Source: Clostridiales bacterium (GTDB taxonomy: Bacteria; Bacillota; Clostridia; Saccharofermentanales; Saccharofermentanaceae). From it: a stretch of 44,119 nt of DNA. The stretch's first letter is position 1. Every line of letters starts with the position of its first letter. This document shows positions 41,266 through 44,119 of the stretch, one piece after another. The position numbers and the translations under genes are program-made. The stretch is taken from assembly GCA_017964005.1 (NCBI GenBank), contig JAGCSR010000019.1, positions 1 to 44,119 on the forward strand, written 5' to 3'. Under the pieces are notes generated by a model. The model was not told the origin of the DNA. It searched no databases and saw only the letters and a program-made list of their open reading frames with translations.

Positions 41266-41332
41266 TGTTCACCGAAAATGTCCCCAAAGTTCACCGATCG
41301 GAGATGTTTTTCCGATTTTTCGGTGAACTTTA
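41266..41332 (+). repeat. right 67-bp direct repeat of the nuclease cassette
   Basis: Matches 40025-40091 at 61 of 67 positions in the same orientation, with the same internal order: GTTCACCGA, AAAGTTCACCGA, then the complement TCGGTGAACTTT. It begins 5 bp after the right multi-stem element. Confidence 0.85.
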
Positions 41333-41367
41333 CATAGTAAGCGGGTGTTGCATAGTAAGTGGTTGTT
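41332..41367 (+). repeat. 18-bp tandem duplication
   Basis: ACATAGTAAGCGGGTGTT (41332-41349) is followed at once by GCATAGTAAGTGGTTGTT (41350-41367), 15 of 18 identical. It starts at the last base of the right direct repeat. Confidence 0.7.
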
Positions 41368-41390
41368 TCTGAGGACCTTGTAAAGATAGA

Positions 41391-41417
41391 AGAGGCTGCC
41401 CGCTAAGGGCAGCCTCT
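41391..41417 (-). terminator. terminator of the XRE module
   Basis: AGAGGCTGCCC (41391-41401) pairs perfectly with GGGCAGCCTCT (41407-41417) around loop GCTAA; on the minus strand TTCTATCTTT follows. It lies 7 bp after the XRE gene end. Confidence 0.85.
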
Positions 41418-41424
41418 GGAAGAT

Positions 41425-41625
41425 CTATTCTTCTTCGTCCCAGAAGAGTTCATCTAATGTTTTTCCCAATGCTTTACATATGGCGATGCAGAGATTTACT
41501 GTGGGGTTATAGTCGCCTTTCTCGATGGCGTTGATCGTCTGACGGGATACACCGACTTTGTCTGCTAATTCCTGCTGCGACAGATCCAGTGCTGCCCGTG
41601 CGGATTTGAGCTTAAGATTCTTCAT
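41425..41625 (-). CDS. XRE-family regulator
   Basis: A 66-residue helix-turn-helix protein (SARAALDLSQQELADKVGVS, RQTINAIEKGDYNPTVNLCI) that fills a single Cro/C1-type DNA-binding domain with no effector domain. It overlaps the membrane-protein gene by 14 bp and is the second gene of the module. Small XRE regulators paired with a membrane protein are common in Bacillota and usually repress their own operon. The dyads at 42602-42639 are the likely operator. Confidence 0.92.
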   Translation of the reverse strand: MKNLKLKSARAALDLSQQELADKVGVSRQTINAIEKGDYNPTVNLCIAICKALGKTLDELFWDEEE

Positions 41626-42559
41626 CGGCCATCGCCTCCTTCTTGTCGAGTATTGCCTTGACGATCATCTCTATACCCATTGCCAAAAAGAAGATGCCGG
41701 AGATCATCGTATAGAGCTGTACATTTGATTTAGCCATCACGCATTCTACGATAGATACAAGGATCTCGATTAATCCGACTACGGTGTAGATGATCGCTAA
41801 GGGCATCCTCTTTTCTTTCATTCCGACAAATGCATCGTTGAGGTCAGCCTGCATGATGAATACCAGTATTCCGGAGAGACATACGATGATGCCGTACTCG
41901 AATGGCTCGAAAGGCTCCTTGCCGGTCAGGGTGCTCAATGTGGGCAGAGCGAGTGCTACCAGGATCGTTATGAGCATGGAATTGAATGCTGCCGTGCCGC
42001 GGGCCTTGACCTGTCTTTCATCGTAATCCCTGTCAACATTCCTGTTGGCGAGGAAGGACATGCCTACGCAGCCTGCGATGAAGAAGAGCGTTACTATGAC
42101 CAGCATTGAGATGGTCCAGAAAGAGTTTCCGTTGGAATCCAGGATGATGCCGTAGCGGATGGTATATTCCGAATCTTCAATGGTTGCGCCTTCTTTGACC
42201 TCAGGATCGAAAAGGACTAGCATGCCGTTATCGAAAACGGTAAGATCCCCGGTCTTTACCGTGCTGTTGCCGGATTGTCCTGTATAGACAGTCTCGCTGT
42301 TGAACGATGCTGTCATGATCTTGATGTTGCTGACAAGAGCATCGGGTCCCTGGATGTCGATGGTGTAGCTGCAGTTCTCGCCTACGGGGTTGAAGTACAA
42401 AGGTTCCATCAGGCTTTTCTCGACCTTGTTGTTCTTTACGGTTACGGGAACCGATATGCTCTTTGTCTGATCGTTGTTCTTAAGTCCTGTTGCGATCGCG
42501 AGCAGGATGATTACTGCTATAGATACGATCATTGTGATTATGCGTGATTTCTTTGCCAT
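41612..42559 (-). CDS. multi-pass membrane protein paired with XRE regulator
   Basis: A 315-residue protein. The ATG at 42559 (MAKKSRIITM) has AAGGAGGTG upstream, and the frame before it overlaps the promoter. One N-terminal membrane helix, an extracellular region (about 30-145), a second helix (SMLVIVTLFFIAGCVGMSF), the cytoplasmic motif DYDERQVKARGTAAFNSM, then four helices. The DERQ motif before a four-helix block recalls DUF2178/DUF3796-type proteins that accompany small XRE regulators. Role unknown; a stress or envelope-sensing unit is possible. Confidence 0.75.
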   Translation of the reverse strand: MAKKSRIITMIVSIAVIILLAIATGLKNNDQTKSISVPVTVKNNKVEKSLMEPLYFNPVGENCSYTIDIQGPDALVSNIKIMTASFNSETVYTGQSGNSTVKTGDLTVFDNGMLVLFDPEVKEGATIEDSEYTIRYGIILDSNGNSFWTISMLVIVTLFFIAGCVGMSFLANRNVDRDYDERQVKARGTAAFNSMLITILVALALPTLSTLTGKEPFEPFEYGIIVCLSGILVFIMQADLNDAFVGMKEKRMPLAIIYTVVGLIEILVSIVECVMAKSNVQLYTMISGIFFLAMGIEMIVKAILDKKEAMADEES

Positions 42560-42587
42560 GGTTTTCCACCTCCTTGTTCTTGGCTCA

Positions 42588-42639
42588 ATAGTAATCCTGT
42601 TTTGACAGATTGTCAAGTATATTTGACAAAATGTCTCAA
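42588..42639 (-). promoter_or_regulatory. promoter and twin operator of the XRE module
   Basis: On the minus strand the -35 TTGACA (plus-strand 42611-42616), a 17-base spacer and the -10 TACTAT (42588-42593) form a near-consensus promoter. The -35 is half of a perfect dyad, TTGACA-GAT-TGTCAA (42602-42616). A second dyad, TTGACA-AAA-TGTCTCAA (42623-42639), starts 21 bp away, two helical turns. Binding of the XRE product would block the promoter. Confidence 0.75.
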
Positions 42640-42711
42640 AAATTTTTCTTGCCACGAATTGTCCCTAATTAATTATGGTCAAAACAGGAGGAGGGTTTAG
42701 AATAGTACATA

Positions 42712-42749
42712 ACTTTCCTGAGGAAAGTGGCGGTAATCAGGCGTTACCG
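42712..42749 (+). other. two adjacent hairpins upstream of ftsZ
   Basis: ACTTTCC-TGA-GGAAAGT (42712-42728) and CGGTAA-TCAGGCG-TTACCG (42731-42749) are both perfect stems 2 bp apart. They lie between the divergent XRE-module and ftsZ promoters and are not followed by a T tract, so they are not ordinary terminators. Confidence 0.6.
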
Positions 42750-42778
42750 ATATGACATGCTATTATAATATAAATAAA

Positions 42779-42807
42779 TTGACCGCTTGATTTGTTTGGG
42801 TTAAAAT
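42779..42807 (+). promoter_or_regulatory. sigma-A promoter of ftsZ
   Basis: TTGACC (42779-42784), a 17-base spacer and TAAAAT (42802-42807). The predicted leader is about 80 bases and holds a 13-base dyad, GGGTAT-T-ATACCC (42834-42846). ftsZ therefore does not depend on read-through from the dcw genes. Confidence 0.75.
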
Positions 42808-42895
42808 TACTTGTGGTATGTTATATTGTAATCGGGTATTATACCCCGCAATGTGATTATTGCTGATCAAACAACTGTAACGGAGGAACTAAAGG

Positions 42896-44119
42896 ATGTC
42901 TGAAAGCAAATACACTTATTCACTGGATGAATCAAATGCTGCAAGCATTAAGGTTATCGGTGTAGGCGGCGGCGGATGCAATGCCGTAACGAGAATGGTA
43001 GAGAGCGGTGTCCAGGGAGTCACCTTCATTACGATCAATACAGATAATCAGGCACTTGCAAGATCTAAGTCGGATATAAAGCTTCAGGTTGGTGAGAAGG
43101 TTACCCGCGGTTTGGGCTGCGGTGCTGATCCTTCAAACGGCGAGAAGGCTGCAGAAGAATCAAGAGAAGAGATCGCAGAAGCTATCAAGGATACAGACCT
43201 TCTGTTCATCACAGCAGGCATGGGCGGCGGAACCGGTACAGGTGCTGCTCCCGTAGTCGCACAGATCGCAAAAGAGAACGGTATCCTGACGGTTGCAGTC
43301 GTTACCACTCCTTTCTTCTTTGAAGGTGAGAGAAGAGCTGCCAACGCAGACCGCGGAATCCGCGAGCTCCAAAAGAACGTTGACTCTCTCATCGTTGTAT
43401 CCAATGACAAGCTCCTTCAGATCGTAGATGACAACACATCCGTTGATGAAGCTTTCAATATGGCTGACCAGGTACTGAAGTTCGGTGTTGCCGGCATCTC
43501 TGACCTCGTAGCTATTCCCGGACTTATCAACCTCGACTTGGCAGACGTCAAGAAGGTTATGGCAGATGCAGGTATCTGCCACATGGGTATCGGCCGCGCT
43601 TCCGGCGAGGACCGTGCACAGTCCGCTATCAGACAGGCTATCAACTCGCCTCTGCTCGATACGACTATCGACGGCGCTACCGGCGTTATCGTTAACTTCA
43701 CGGGCGGACGCAACATGAAGCTCACCGAGATCGACAAGGCTTCCACCATTGTTCGTGAGGAAGTTTCCGCTGAGGCCGAGATCATCGTCGGTGCCGTTAT
43801 CGATGATTCACTTGAGGATGAACTCATGATCACGGTAATCGCTTCCGGTTTTGACAATACAGTTAATGCATCTGCAGGCAGGAAGGCTTCCACATCCGTT
43901 CTGTCCCGCAATAATCCCCAGCTCATCACAGAGAAGAAGCCTCAGCCTCAGGCTCCCAGAACTGAATATCAGCCCAAGGCTCAGCAGGCTCCCGAAGCTC
44001 CCGTTCAGAAGGCAGCTCCCGGATTCCTGTTCGGTGATGATTCCGTTAAGGGTGCAGCTCAGCAGCCTGCACAGCCTGCTCCTCAGCCTGTCCAGGTTCA
44101 GCCTGTTCAGGTACAGCAG
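42896..44119 (+). CDS. ftsZ: cell division protein FtsZ, 3' end missing
   Basis: The tubulin-like GTPase that forms the division ring. The ATG at 42896 has CGGAGG upstream. 408 codons are in the window without a stop. Visible motifs: [15 protein letters not shown] (residues about 21-35), the tubulin signature [13 protein letters not shown] (about 109-121), [11 protein letters not shown], the T7 loop [11 protein letters not shown], and the C-terminal [12 protein letters not shown]. The last 70 visible residues are a Q/P/A-rich linker ([13 protein letters not shown]) that continues past the edge; the C-terminal peptide that binds partners is not seen. It has its own promoter and is cut off from ftsQ by accessory DNA. 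Confidence 0.97.
   Translation, partial: MSESKYTYSLDESNAASIKVIGVGGGGCNAVTRMVESGVQGVTFITINTDNQALARSKSDIKLQVGEKVTRGLGCGADPSNGEKAAEESREEIAEAIKDTDLLFITAGMGGGTGTGAAPVVAQIAKENGILTVAVVTTPFFFEGERRAANADRGIRELQKNVDSLIVVSNDKLLQIVDDNTSVDEAFNMADQVLKFGVAGISDLVAIPGLINLDLADVKKVMADAGICHMGIGRASGEDRAQSAIRQAINSPLLDTTIDGATGVIVNFTGGRNMKLTEIDKASTIVREEVSAEAEIIVGAVIDDSLEDELMITVIASGFDNTVNASAGRKASTSVLSRNNPQLITEKKPQPQAPRTEYQPKAQQAPEAPVQKAAPGFLFGDDSVKGAAQQPAQPAPQPVQVQPVQVQQ

Noticed and set aside
40025..41332. REP element with RAYT (Y1) transposase
   Set aside because: The protein lacks the HUH motif and catalytic tyrosine context of RAYTs and has a PD-(D/E)XK layout instead.
40025..41332. Classical insertion sequence
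   Set aside because: No DDE, HUH, serine or tyrosine recombinase motifs; terminal repeats are multi-stem and about 135 bp, and direct repeats are 67 bp.

Overview
ORGANISM. The window looks like a chromosomal piece of a member of the Clostridia (Bacillota) with mid-range GC. The signs are AGGAGG-type ribosome binding sites, TTGACA/TATAAT promoters, SLH-domain surface proteins, an mraZ-led division and cell-wall (dcw) cluster, a MurE with the DNPR signature of meso-diaminopimelate enzymes, and T/E-rich lipoproteins. Genus cannot be read from the sequence; a gut or rumen lineage near Saccharofermentanales, Oscillospiraceae or Lachnospiraceae is an inference from the LRR-SLH proteins. LAYOUT, 0-13 kb: the end of a GNAT gene; a small secreted-type peptide with a double-glycine leader; a GH5-like lipoprotein with altered catalytic residues; a small unknown gene; a Cu+ P-type ATPase with a CopZ-like domain fused at its C-terminus; a minus-strand group (AI-2E/PerM-type permease, Asp-rich lipoprotein, zinc-ribbon membrane protein, DUF4003-like protein); a divergent GNAT plus second DUF4003-like gene; and an LRR-Big2-SLH surface protein. 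13-25 kb: CCA-adding enzyme, lipoprotein, HEAT protein, membrane-anchored protein, tRNA-Thr(UGU), then a tightly overlapping operon (cytidylate-kinase-like/PD-(D/E)XK fusion, hpt, GNAT-membrane protein, ECF-S/ThiT-like protein, LysR regulator), a second LRR-SLH protein, a small membrane protein. 25-44 kb: rpsT, lgt, rodA, a small membrane protein, then mraZ-rsmH-ftsL-ftsI-murE-murF-ftsW-murG-ftsQ, an interruption on the opposite strand, and ftsZ running off the right edge. mraY, murD, murC and ftsA are not in this cluster. HOW THE GENES WORK TOGETHER. The 28.3-44.1 kb cluster makes lipid II precursors and septal peptidoglycan. MraZ boxes lie just downstream of the cluster promoter. The gap between ftsQ and ftsZ holds about 2.6 kb of accessory DNA on the minus strand: a nuclease cassette and an XRE/membrane-protein module with its own operator. 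MOST UNUSUAL STRUCTURE. At least four intergenic regions carry arrays of short inverted repeats that form hairpins. Each array has its own private stem motif: GGTATACC near 1.1-1.4 kb, a TCACT/AGTGA motif near 13.1 kb, TTTAGTCGAAA near 24.4 kb, and AAAGTTCACCGA near 40.0 and 41.3 kb. The last array is split by a 1.3-kb cassette. That cassette encodes a PD-(D/E)XK-like nuclease flanked by two about 135-bp multi-stem elements in inverted orientation, whose stems differ by compensatory changes. It is bounded by 67-bp direct repeats (61/67 identical). A smaller palindromic element has inserted at, or arisen with a duplication of, the end of the first SLH gene. These are the best candidates for an undescribed system.
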